Shown one piece after another: positions 29,033-41,037 of a DNA stretch of 64,000 bases (position 1 is its first letter; the number at the start of each line of letters is the position of its first letter). The stretch lies in assembly GCF_027596085.1 (NCBI RefSeq), contig NC_072465.1, forward strand, positions 19,276,707-19,340,706. Direction: 5' to 3'. The notes beneath the pieces were generated by a model. It was not told where the DNA came from and made no database searches. It saw only the letters and a list, made by a program, of their open reading frames with translations. Origin of the DNA: Anoplopoma fimbria. Taxonomy: Eukaryota > Chordata > Actinopteri > Perciformes > Anoplopomatidae. The translations under genes were made by a program, and so were the position numbers.

Positions 29033-29419
29033 ACTCAAGGGGGGATCTCTTTTATACTAGGCCGAGGTTTACACACTTAAGCAGCATTGTACCCAAGGTA
29101 ACAAAGCTTTGAACCAAACATTCAAGCCTTCTAGATTATCTTAAAAATGTGTCCATAGTGTCTGTGCTCAGGGCCATTGTGCTTATTGTTGGAGGGAAGT
29201 AGGATATACTTACCTGAAATCAAATCTGGGCTTGGTCCACAGACCCACCGTTCCCTTTTCAGTAAGACAGGTTGTTTATGATGTGTTTTCTTTTATCAGT
29301 AATTTATGGCGGCTGTTTAGACCTGCAAAGAGCTCTAATCGTATCTCTCTTTGCTGTCAACTTTCACCAGGAGCCATGTGACTTTCTGTCATTGTCCATA
29401 TTTGAGAATATTCTGTATT

Positions 29420-29920
29420 GTTGGGTAAAGAGCCGAGGAGGTACCAAGTCACAAGGAGGTCTCAAGTCTTTGCACACAAGTCCTGCTCTCAAGTCCTAGA
29501 CAAGTCATAATGGGCTCTTCAGCTAATTTCATGGCTTTTCAGCAACAGGGTAGTGATATATCAAACTAGCAAAATCCTTAATATATATATATTTTTTCAT
29601 TTGTGTTTATTTTTTAAACCAAGTAGTACTGAACCTAATCACAAAAAAGATTGAGGGAATTAAGTGTAAATTTGGGAATGATAGCAATAAAGTTGATCCA
29701 GGAAATGTGTTATTTGTGGCAAACTTTTTTTAAATAACATACTTTTAAAATCTTTGGGCTTGGGGAAGGTATCAATATTTTCAAGTCAAAAGGCTCAAGT
29801 CCAAGTGAAGTCAAAGGTTATTTCCTGATAAAGGTGTATTGCAGGTCTTTTTTGTCAAGATCGAGTCTAAACTAAGCAAATATGTGACTGAAGTCTGACT
29901 CGAGTCCAAGTCATGTAATT
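29420..29920. repeat. Interspersed repeat rich in AAGTC words
   Basis: Many spaced variants of CAAGTC/AAGTCCAAGTC (for example CTCAAGTCCAAGTGAAGTC and GACTCGAGTCCAAGTCATG) at both ends of a roughly 500-bp stretch, as in a common fish non-autonomous DNA-transposon family. No coding capacity; boundaries approximate. Confidence 0.5.
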
Positions 29921-30300
29921 CCAATAAAGAAGTATGTAACGATCACCATGTATTGGTGATAGTAGTGTTTGTCTGACCTATAAGGGGAACAACGTTTAAA
30001 AAATTATCTCAGATACAGGTATCCTGCTTTTATCATTTTAAAATAAAAGTGTGGGTTTTCAGTTTAAAGTGACCCTCTCACTACATATGATAAAACCAAA
30101 ACAAAACATCACTTAAATAAAGGAACTTATTATTTGGATGTAAAAGCTGTTATTCTTTCTTAATTTAAGTTCCTTTTGTTGCTGGTATTTTGTGCTACCG
30201 TTTTTTTATTGCTATGAGTCTGAGGCGATAATAATAATAATAATAATAATAATACATTTTATTTATAGAGCGCTTTTCAGAGTACTCAAAGACGCTTTAC

Positions 30301-30335
30301 ATGCTGTGTGTTTTAAAACTTAAAACACACAGCAT
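30301..30335. repeat. Perfect 16-bp inverted repeat
   Basis: ATGCTGTGTGTTTTAA, a 3-base loop, then the exact reverse complement. It directly follows a teleost repeat tail (GAGCGCTTTTCAGAGTACTC), so it may be part of that element or a foldback formed at its end. Confidence 0.85.
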
Positions 30336-33300
30336 TAGTCAGACATTAAAAGCAGTTTTGAAGAGGCGATGTGTCCGATAATAGAAAGTGACTTCACAAC
30401 AACAACTTATCTCACTTTAAAATAATTGGTGTGAACCATGTTTGTCATGTGAATGTCAACTGATGACATCACGTTAGGGATGAAGAATGAAACCAAGGAC
30501 AAAAGAGTTCCTTGGTTAATATTCTTCCTGAAAAAAATATAAATTGTAAATAAACCCAGTAATTCTCTGTAAGTGAGTGAGAGTGAGAATAATTAGTATT
30601 TAAAGCAGTTAGATATTTACATGGGAATGTATGTAAAGCCTTTAGCAGATGCTGTTATTCAAACACAACCTCCTAAACTTGATCAGATTTAGCCCCACAA
30701 ATATAGATTATTTGAAGCAGTGAGATTTCTTTTGGAAGAAAGCAACACATCCATGATGCTTGAAAGCTCTTATGTAACTCACAATACATTTTACATAATG
30801 GATTTGAATTATAATCATTCAACCACATCCATCTCCGAGGCATGAGTTACAGGCAAGGAAGCCATCACAACAATGGCCAACCAGTGCTGGTTTATTTTTA
30901 GAGACAACACTGATACAACGTTTTCGCTCATGAATGAGGAAATGAACAGTTCATGACTGCCTGCACGCATGGCTGTCAGTTACATAATGGTTTGCCTCAG
31001 TGTTTGTCAAAATACAATAGAGAGGGAACTTTTTGGAAATATATAGGTACATGTTCTCTTTTAACAATCAGACACACAAATAGTTGTATTTGCTCAATGC
31101 ATGACCTTTGACTATCTGTTATCCAACAGTGGTTGCAGAGTCAAAAACAAAGTTAGGTGACAAAGTGTTGCTAAATATCTAAGAAAGAGCTTTTTTATTT
31201 TAATGGTGTGTATAAGGGAGTTATTAGTTAAGGTGTTAGCTGAATCTGACATATACTGAGGAAAATATTTATACACAATAAGGTTGTGGTTACAGCCAAC
31301 AGTGTCAAGGAAGAGCAGTGGAGATCATCCTGTCTCCTTTGTCGTGTGCGTTTTTGTTTTCTCCTGCCTTGACTTCTACCTTTACGTGACTGTTGTCATC
31401 TTATTATATATCAGTAATTATACCAAGTGTGAGAAAGTGAGTCTTAAACATTCAATTGCACATGTATTTATTTTTTCTTAGTAATTTATTCATGTACGTT
31501 GTTGCACTGGATTTTGGATAAAGTAAAAAAAAAAAAAAAAAAAAGATCTGAAGCAATTGAAGGCTTACATATTTCTTATCATTTAAACAGAACAATATCC
31601 AAAAAATCAAAACACACCCGTGTGTAAGTGCCTCACACACAGTTAAAATATTAACAACACTAATCAACATTACACAACTAAATACTGTACAAATCCCTCT
31701 GGCTTGTATACACAAATCCTTCTGTTTTGCATGAATCAAGATGAAGAATTTTGAATTCAGACAGGGGAGCCCACGGCCTTCTGTTCCATTAAAGGGCTAA
31801 AAACGACAACAAAACAATTACAACCATTAAATAGGATTTATTTTTGTCTAAAACATTTAAGCTGCAGAGATTCACCATCACCCTGATTAATTAAAAATAA
31901 AATCACAGTCAGGACGATGGAACTGATGTCTACTATGTGATTAGAAATGAATGCATGTAAATGTAAAAATAATCGTAGGCTTTGATGGTGCATGAATTTA
32001 TTTTTGGTATGGGTATAAAAGCTATTAGAGGTCAATGTCAAATTTGCATTCTTAGTTTAGTGAATAAAATGAAGATAGATTTGCAAAATAAAAGTTATGG
32101 CTCCTGCAGTGTCTCATTCACAGAACTCAAGCTGATCAGACTTTTACTTTGTGAAGGAATGGAGAAGACATACTTGAGGAGAGGACGTCATTGTTTTTAT
32201 GCATGAAAACATGTGACAGCACGCTGTGAAACAAAACACCAAGCAAGATAACTAATAGGAAATTCAGTGATTAATACTAAGAAAATGTAAATCGCTATTG
32301 GTAAATAAAGTGAATGCAATGCCACTCGTTTACCAGGGTAAAGGTTCAGTTTTGATACCTGATACCCTTTTACCTGCATGGTGTGGGAAGAAGTTACAGA
32401 AGCAGGGTGGAGAAGCACGCCCATTTAAGAGGACAAAGTCATGTCTGCAATGTGTGAAGCCTTCTCACCCAGATTATTAACACAGAGAGTATAATAATAA
32501 GTCTACCTCTCAGTGCACTATAACAAGGCTTAGCAGGTTTCACATTGATTGTGATATCAAATGAATGCAGTTGCCCTGGGCTTTTACAGTGTAATGGTGT
32601 GTGGCTGATTCGTTTATTGAAAGTTCTTGAACACTCCGCTTGCTTACAGAAAAAAAGAAGAATGGCGTTTCGCTTGGCCTCCAGGGAGGAAAAGGAACTG
32701 ACCTCATCCAAGACTCTGTGGGTGTTATCCTTAAATCAGGTTTTAGTCTCACGCACATGCATTTACTACAACCCTGCTCTTTCTCTTTCTCACTGAAAAC
32801 GTCCAATCAAACTCACAAGACGTTATGTTATTACTTTATTACCTTTGTGCAACTCATGAAAACATATACCTTTGCAGAAACACAGAAAGACCTCCAGCTG
32901 AAATAGGCAGCTGCTCTTAGTTTACTGGTGTTCTGAATCATGGGATTGAATTCCCTCGACTTTAAAAATGACCCACGTTTTGTTGTTAAGTATATGTTTA
33001 AGCTCCAAATTCCATTTTATGTTGTTAAGTGTAGGTTTAAATGTGTAGTGAAAAGTTGAAAGTCTTTTTCAAGGAACTACAAATTCCATTGACATTTTAT
33101 AGCTTTTAGAGTTGGAACAACATGTTTTTGTTTTTTTTACTGTTGTCTTTTGTTCACTAATCTAAATGAGGAAAGGAAATGAACAGGGAAGTTCGTCAAG
33201 GTCTAAAAACTGTAAAGTTACTGGCGATCTGATACGACAGAGCGGCTGTGACGGACAGAGTGACATTTACTGATGCTTTGTTACCTTTACACATCCTTGT

Positions 33301-36300
33301 TCCTGGTCTTGCTTCAGGCAGGTCTGGACAAAGTCTGGTTTTTACTAGAGTGAAGGTTACAAACAGGCTGCACATGTTCAAACTAATATTGAAGATACTG
33401 ATAATCTTTACAAGAATACTTCTGCACGATGACTGTTACCAAAAAAAAGTTACAAAGACTCATGAACATGTATTTCCTTAACCTATGAGGATCACCATTA
33501 TACTTTAAAAATAATTTTAAAAATTGTAGGGTTTCTTTGGACAAATGAGGGAGAACTCAGTTCAAATACAAGAAATAAAGATCTCCTTTCCCCTTCAGTG
33601 TTTATGCTTTTTTTGCGCTGTTCTGTAACCTTGTAAGTGTCCCTAGCCAGGGTCAGGGGGACATGAGAGGCCACATAGGGAGAGGAATGTCCAGCTTGGC
33701 GAGTCTGGACATCCGCCAGTCACGTCTTTGTCCATGAACGTGCAGCAAGGCCAGTGTGATCCAAAACTCCTCGTGCACTGCTTTCAATATTCCGATCCAA
33801 TGGGTCTGTGATTAGGGAGTAATTCCTTAATCCTTTCCAAGAAGTCCTCCTAACTATGTGAGTCTTTAGTTAGAGTAAAGCAGGTCAGCTGAATAAGACA
33901 AAAAAATGTAATTTGTTGACATGCAAGTATAAAAATTAGCATATAGTTTCCAACACCAAAGGCATCATTTTTAAATAATTACTTTGGTTTAAAATAAGTT
34001 TTTTCTTATACAGAATTGAGTAATGTCCCTATAATTAGTAACTGATTACAAAGTTCTTCCCAGGATACGTCCTAGGAAATTGATAATTAATTGTGGATTA
34101 AATAAAACATAACCAAATCTTTTTTTGCTTTCAAATGAATGACCCCAAAGACAACAGTGTTGTATTTATCCTGCTTCATACTGCGGATTGCTACCAAAAC
34201 AGAGTACTTATTTTAACAATCTGGGGAGTGAGAGTGTGTGTGAGACAGATTATAGTCCCTCATTCTTCCAACCATATGTTAGGGTGGGGATTGTTTTGAA
34301 GCCCTCATTCCTGTCAGATTTCATGCTCCAGAAAGCCAATCAGGGAAACTTCTACAGTCATAAAGAGACTCACAGTAAACCATCAAAGCGTGTGAATCTA
34401 CTTCCCTGTATGTTTCACCCGGAATATCCTGCAGGTGGTTACTCAGTAATACTGTATTTCCTTAAGAAGGATCGGTTGTGTAATAGCAAACAGGATTAAA
34501 GATTAAAGATTAAAATAAAAATAGAAAATGAGAATTGGTAGATAAGTTGCCATAAAGCAACGAAGCGCATAACCATGAAAGGCATATTTGGCCCGGTAAA
34601 ACAAGTCTTTATCATTTTTTTGCTGCAGTGGTGCAAAAACAGACATGCCTCTTGTGATCTTTTTCGCCAGAAGAGAAGTTATTGTGTAATAGCCAGTGCA
34701 ATAACCGCTTGTCCTTGGTGGTCAATGTCAATACATTTACACAGGGAGGATTCATCCAGTGATGCAGTGTGACTCAGATTAGCCTTTAGTGGAGTTAATG
34801 TGAATTGATAAAGTTACTGAGTGTATTTTCTTCTCATTAGTGATCCATCTTAATGGTGATTTGATAAACCGACCTGAAAATCATAATGAGCTTATTCAGT
34901 TGATCTGTATGTAATATTTCTAATTATAAATGACGTTTGTATTTTATATTTTATGGTCAATTATAAATGCAGAATTGGCCTCCGTAGTCTTTAATGCATA
35001 ATATTACTCATGATTACTCAGAAACTGTGCATGTCACCATCATTTGCTCATTTGTAATGAATTAATGAGAAATACTGAGTCTTTTGAAGTGTAGAAAGAT
35101 TTTTGTACTGTAAATAAATACAATGTGACTGACTGGGCCTCCACGGATTTGAATGCAATACACAGTAAAAATTACTGCTACACAGCATTCACATTAACAC
35201 ATTATGTCTGTCCCAGCAGAGGCCTTACCTAGCCTCAAGGCAACCTTTTATGCATATGATGGCACGCAATTCATGCAGACTCATGTCCTCTTCACCTTTC
35301 AGACGAGCCAAAAACCGTGAAACAGTCACATGGTCACATTCCTGGAGGCCTCAAGGACCTGCAGCTTAATGGACCCTGATGGCAGCTGCAAGATAATGAG
35401 CTCAGTGTCAAAGAGAAACCAAAAAATGGGAACGACAATTCAAATAACTATTTAGATCAACTCGAATTGTATTAAAACAGCTGTCACAGCCATTTTGACA
35501 ATGTCACAGAACTCTTTCTTTCAATTACGGAAAGCAGAAACGATACCAAGTCTCAGCTTGTGCATCCTTTTGTCTTTTCTTTTTAGGTGGATTTGTTGGG
35601 GACTTTCTGCCTCTCAAAACAACACGTAGCCTTACAAATCTATATAACTATGTAGAGCAAAGGACGCTGACTGCAATAAAGCAAAACCTCTATCTCTTCT
35701 AATTCTTCGAAAGCCAGGAGAACACAGAGGGATGAAATGATAATGTCTCATTTCAAAGAAAATGAATGAATGTTGAAGGATGACGCTGCGATCCTAATAA
35801 CGGAATGTATTGTTTTCAAAACCCAGCTGCAACAAGGAGCGCTCCCAGAAATCACGCAGGAATGTTTAAAACTTTGAAATGTAATGCTGTTTTAATCAGC
35901 AATACAGACACCCGATGACAACGTTACAGACAGAGATTTCAAGAGAACAAAACATTGTGTTGTGTGTTCATGTGTGTGTACGTGCGTGTGTGTGTGTGTG
36001 TTATATCAACACATCTGCTGACTGTTTCCTGCTTCGGGTGTTTAACCAGTTAATTATTGCTGAAGGCTACAATATATATTCACGGCAACCAGAGGGAAAA
36101 GTATTATACATCATTTTCCAGGTTTGTGCTGCTCAAAGTATTTGTAAATCCAAGTTTGTGTGTAACTATAGCTATCAAACTGGTGATTGGCAAAAGCTGA
36201 CTGAAACTAAAGACCTTAATATTGTGTAAACAGAGAGCTGCAGGAATGAGTCCTTAAACCTGGAAATGGGTTCTGTTCCCTCATCTCAAAGTCAATCGTT

Positions 36301-36394
36301 TTTAATTTTTCTATTTTTGCTTAGAGGGTTAGGGTTAGAGATTTTAACTCTTTGTTCTACAATGTAAAATACATCAGTGGATTCCTCTCTCTTA

Positions 36395-36560
36395 GAATTG
36401 AAATCAATTGAATGTCTTGTGCAGCCAGATATAAACCCTGAAAATTGATTATTTCTACTTAATCTGTCAGAGTGGATCATTAATTGCAGCTGAAACAGAG
36501 CATAAGAGCTTTTTCTGTAACCACATCCTGAGTTTAAAGATGCAATACAACATATTAAGG
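36395..36560 (+). repeat. Inverted-repeat partner A (about 166 bp)
   Basis: Reads AATTGAAATCAATTGAATGT at the left and ATGCAATACAACATATTA at the right. Its reverse complement lies at 38,760-38,925 with only two or so mismatches over the full length seen by eye. No ORF, TSD or known element recognised. Confidence 0.9.
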
Positions 36561-36620
36561 CCTCTTTTTTACGACACAAAATTCACAATTTTGAAGCTTA
36601 TACGTGTCGTAAAAAAGAGG
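36561..36620. repeat. 60-bp palindromic element abutting inverted-repeat partner A
   Basis: Arms CCTCTTTTTTACGACAC (36,561-36,577) and the exact reverse complement (36,604-36,620). A smaller palindrome inside uses CAAAATT/AATTTTG. It starts exactly where the match to partner B ends. Confidence 0.85.
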
Positions 36621-37745
36621 CGGTTGCGACCAAATGGCTAAATGACACCACAAAACACCACCACACCGACTAGTCTGCCGATTGAATGCGACCTTAAAAA
36701 AGTGTATTGATTAGTAAAGATTATCTTGATGAACAAAAAGTGTAATTATTATTAAACTGCGTTCGCCACAGAGTTTATTTTTTGTAATAATCCAAAAATC
36801 CCATTGTTAATTTTGTCGAGGGAAACAGTGCTACACTATTTCCGGGGTTGGCCTGCAAAAATAAGTTATCCCTGCAGCACGCCATCTTTTCATGTCATAG
36901 CAGTATCAACACCCAGTTAACCCATTCTATTTACAGCTTTTTCAGTGAGCCAGTATGCACAATACTGGCCATAAATACTGTTATTAATTACACCTGTGTT
37001 TACCCTGTGATGTCATGTGAAAAGGGCTTCTGTGAAAAGGCCCTGGTTGCTAGGAATATTTTTAGTGCTTCTTAATCAAAGCAATCTAAACAGGTCATCG
37101 TTGCAGCAATAGCTAACATAACAACTGACTTTTTTTTTTTTCCATGTCTCCATACATAAATCAATAAATGTGTTTCAGAGTTACTGCAGTGTTCATGCAG
37201 TTTAAAATAAATTGTTAATATCCAATTAGGCTAACCTTACCATCCTTATAATTTGGTCATTTAGATTGTTTTTTGAGGTGTTGAGGTGAAATGTGATTTA
37301 AAATGTAATTTATGTTTTGTTTTTTTAAGTTAAAATTCTCGGTTTACATTTTTTTGAACAGCATTTTCAGTAAGTCTCTGGTCAGATGATTTCCCCAGAG
37401 AGTACAGAGAGTCCTCTTCAAATCAGCAGGATGGTCAGAGCGGTGGCCATTTTTATGTGTATAGTTGCCATTGGGACCTTTGCAGGAAGCTAACTTCTGT
37501 TTAAACCAAACCAACATGTCCTCACTGGGGTTAGGTTCCGCAGTAACAGCTAAAACAAGAAGTCGAGATCACACACAAAGCAATCAACTCTATTTCTCAC
37601 ACATTGTCTCACAAAAGCACAAACATGTTAATTTATGAACCATCTGACCTGCACTGTAACAGCAGATCAATGAAACAAATGACTATCAATCCACAGCAAC
37701 AACAGATGTTACTGCACAGATTCTATGAGAATGTGAAAACTAAAA

Positions 37746-37747
<2 letters not shown>

Positions 37748-37833
<86 letters not shown>
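37748..37833. repeat. (GT)n microsatellite
   Basis: About 43 GT units. The Cys/Val-run ORF here is an artefact. Confidence 0.95.
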
Positions 37834-37835
<2 letters not shown>

Positions 37836-38759
37836 GTGGATTGAGTCACATAGTTGTGTGTATAAAAATAGCTTAGGAAGGAGATACAGTGTTGGATGTG
37901 ACTGAGCTATCTACTCTAACCTCCACAGTGTTAACAGTACTCACCACTGAGATTCAAAATGACTTTACTAACACGACTGCATCTGGTTTAATATTGAACA
38001 TTTACAAAGTAAAGCTTTACTATTAAAAGATTACATGGACACTGAGCTCTCTATTTAGGCCATGATTTCAAAGAATTTAGCTCTATACCTGTGTTTGTGT
38101 TTCTGTACCAGATAATGTTATTGTGAGGCAATGGTCTGGAACAGAGCTTTGAATTGATAAAACAACCGTGGTCACTTTTTAGTTTGGAGACATTATTGGG
38201 TTTCTCTTTTGATATGATTTGTTCCATTTTGATGAGATTGTTCATTGTGCAGCTTCCAGGAACTTTGTAAGCTTCCATAATCTCAATCTTTTATATTTAT
38301 TTATAAATGATCCATCATGAATCATTTTGATGAGTCTATTAGTCACTTACAGCTGCCAACCGGATTGCCTGCTCCCATTTTTCATTATAGCATTTGGCCA
38401 TTTTTCATCCAAAGCAATATGAAAAATACAGATCTACCAAACTGAGAAATGTAAAAGTAATGTTGTACACTCTAATACTATCTTATGATATCTGTCATTA
38501 TGAACACATTCATTCAGAAATTAATCTTAAACAGACTCAAAATCTTATTCACCATCCCATTTGAGGTTGTGTCAGTAGAAATGTTTTCATGAAACATTAA
38601 TATCATATCATTGTATAATGGAAAGTAGAGTCTCCAACACAGAATACCAACACATCTTTACATTTGGCCATCTTAACTATAATTTATCTCGTCCTGCCCA
38701 GAGATACATTTTCATTTGGATTTGGTGAACAAAACTGTGGTATTCCACCACAGTAGACC

Positions 38760-38925
38760 TTAATATGTTGTATTGCATCTTTAAACTCAGGATATGGTTA
38801 CAGAAAAAGCTCTTATGCTCTGTTTCAGCTGCAATTAATGATCCACTCTGACAGATTAAGTAGAAATAATCAATTGTCAGGGTTTATATCTGGCTGCACA
38901 AGACATTCAATTGATTTCAATTTTA
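38760..38925 (-). repeat. Inverted-repeat partner B (about 166 bp)
   Basis: Reverse-complement copy of 36,395-36,560, about 2.2 kb away. The match stops sharply at both ends. Confidence 0.9.
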
Positions 38926-39959
38926 AAAGCTTTAATTGTTGAGTCTTTTTCTTTTTAGAAATGTACCAGAACCCACTGTTTCATTTATACTTCAGACAAC
39001 TTCTCTATACTTCAGATTTCAGCGATTAAATAGAAATGGCATTTGCAGTTAAAAAAGAATTTTCTTAATGTCATAATATACTGTAATACAATCATGTGTC
39101 TGCTTACGCAATGACATAGTGAATCCCCCTCATCATGGTTTGGTTGTGTGATGACCGAGAGTTTATGAATCACGTTTAATGAGGAGCCAACGCAAAAGCG
39201 GAAGTCTCTGTATTTTCAAACAGCAGTGGCAACATCAGTTCTTTGGAACATCTGCGAATATGTCTCACTTCCATTTTCAGAGCAGTCCCGCCTCTAATGA
39301 TGCAACAGTGGCTTTTACAACTCCCGAACCCTTGGGAAACAGTCAAATGAATAAACTGTCGAAGCACAATTGTGATGAGAACAATGTAGGCTCACATTTA
39401 TCCAAACAGAACAACTGCCATGAGTTTGATAAGGTTCTGAACGGAACATTACAAAATGTACAAATGAATATGTCAGCACTCACAAATAAGTGTGTTAACT
39501 TTTTTTTATGATGTACTGCAGCAGAAGAACTTTAGTGTTTCAGCATTAGGCTATCTCAATGCTCACATTTATCCGTCAGGTTTTAATTAGAATACAGTAG
39601 ATAAAGAGAGGAGTGATAAAAGACTGATACAAATCCTTTCATAAGACCTGTCTGTGAGGCTGCAATGGGTTTTCATCTCAGCTCTTCAAACACAGGGAAC
39701 ATGAGCCATCCATGATGGGCTCTGAAGCTTATGTGGATCATGAAGATGTGTGCATGAATTGTTTTGAACCATTGGGATCTATTCGTCTGAATTGAGAGTC
39801 CCCCTCAGACACAACATGCAGGATTTCACCTGACCTCTGGAAGACATTATACAACATCTGAAATCCTACTCCTGCTTACGTGATATTCAGGCTTTCTCAA
39901 CCAAAGACCTCAGATGTTTTACAAATGATTATGTCTCAGGATTTAGAGAGAACGTGAGC

Positions 39960-40420
39960 ATGCATTTATCTTCTGTAGACTTGACTACTGTAACAGTGTC
40001 TTCCTGTTTGTCATAGACTTGATTTTCTATTTATTACAAGCACTGAACGGTTTAGGGCCAAAATAGATTGGGTCGGACAGTTCTGCTTTCTTGCCTCCGA
40101 ATCAAAATCTGAAAAGCAGCTTTCAGTGTTTATGCATCATAAATCTGGAAGAAACGCCCACAAAACTGCAGGCGTGCTGTGACTCAAAATAATCAAGGCT
40201 GAAGACTTTTTGGTTTGCCGCTGCCTTTTAATAAATTAAATAAACTATTAATGTCTTCCACTGCACTGTAACTTTTTTATTCTTGTATTTTATACTTGTT
40301 TTATAGCTTGTTTTAATTTTCTCTCTTTGTTTTAAATTGTGTTTAAATGTCCTTTTGCGATGTGTTACTTTTGAAAATTGTCTCCGTGCATAAGTTTTAA
40401 ATAAAGCACTTTGAATTTCC
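39960..40420 (+). mobile_element. 3' remnant of an L2-type LINE
   Basis: Short peptide echoes of the end of an L2-like reverse transcriptase ORF can be read with stops between them: LDYCNSV near 39,980, ALNGLGPK near 40,045 and RLKTF near 40,200. A T-rich 3' UTR follows, ending AATAAAGCACTTTGAATTT. Heavily decayed. Confidence 0.65.
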
Positions 40421-40889
40421 TTGTTGCCTCAGAATGTTATGTAAATAAACTGACCTTCCTAAAATGGCACAATGTGCAATCTGTTGCATCTGTGTGTCTA
40501 AGTCTTTTTGTTTGCGGAACCAGACAAATTGTTGTTACCCAGCTTTTGGTGACCCTGGTGACCAAATGTTACTTAAGGTGTCAGTTCACCAAGTTCATCC
40601 AGTGAACACAATCTGCTCTGCAATAGCATCAACCCATTTCAGATTGTGTTATTATTATGGTCTTCAGCAGTACGTCAATCTGAACACGCATTATTACTAC
40701 TTCTATTCACCCGTCCTGTAGGACAACTGTTGCACACACAAAGAATCTGAATAAAATTTCATCCAAAGGGTTTATATTTATGGAAGTGCGTGTTTGTCTC
40801 TTATTCATGTGTTCCTTATCAAATCATCTTCCTTATAAATCTAAAGAAAAAAATGCCACACAACCAAACACTTTCTTTCCATCTCATAT

Positions 40890-40895
40890 TTTATT
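40890..40895 (-). terminator. alas1 polyadenylation signal
   Basis: AATAAA on the minus strand, about 145 bp after the alas1 stop, giving a short 3' UTR. Confidence 0.7.
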
Positions 40896-41037
40896 GAGCA
40901 TATAGAACATCTGACCATAGAATATTTTAAATAATATGTGTACGAAGATGCATCAAAGATAATACATTCTATGACAGTGATAAAAGGAATGGGTGTCGAG
41001 TATGTATGTGCCATCTCTAGCCGGCAGTAGATTAGTG

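Larger units (their letters stand above)
26801..40869. other. Gene-poor gap between poc1a and alas1
   Basis: No exon supported on either strand. Contents in order: a CA run at 28,980-29,030; a repeat rich in AAGTC words at about 29,420-29,920; a repeat tail (TTTTATTTATAGAGCGCTTT) with (ATA)n at 30,230-30,300; a palindrome at 30,301-30,335; poly(A) at about 31,525-31,544; an inverted-repeat pair at 36,395-36,560 and 38,760-38,925; a palindrome at 36,561-36,620; a GT run at 37,748-37,833; and an L2-like LINE tail at about 39,960-40,420. The rest is AT-rich with nothing I recognise. Confidence 0.6.

Noticed and set aside
33640..33860. GC-richer block that looked exon-like
   Set aside because: No frame on either strand stays open with splice sites and no family is recognisable; left as unexplained non-coding sequence.
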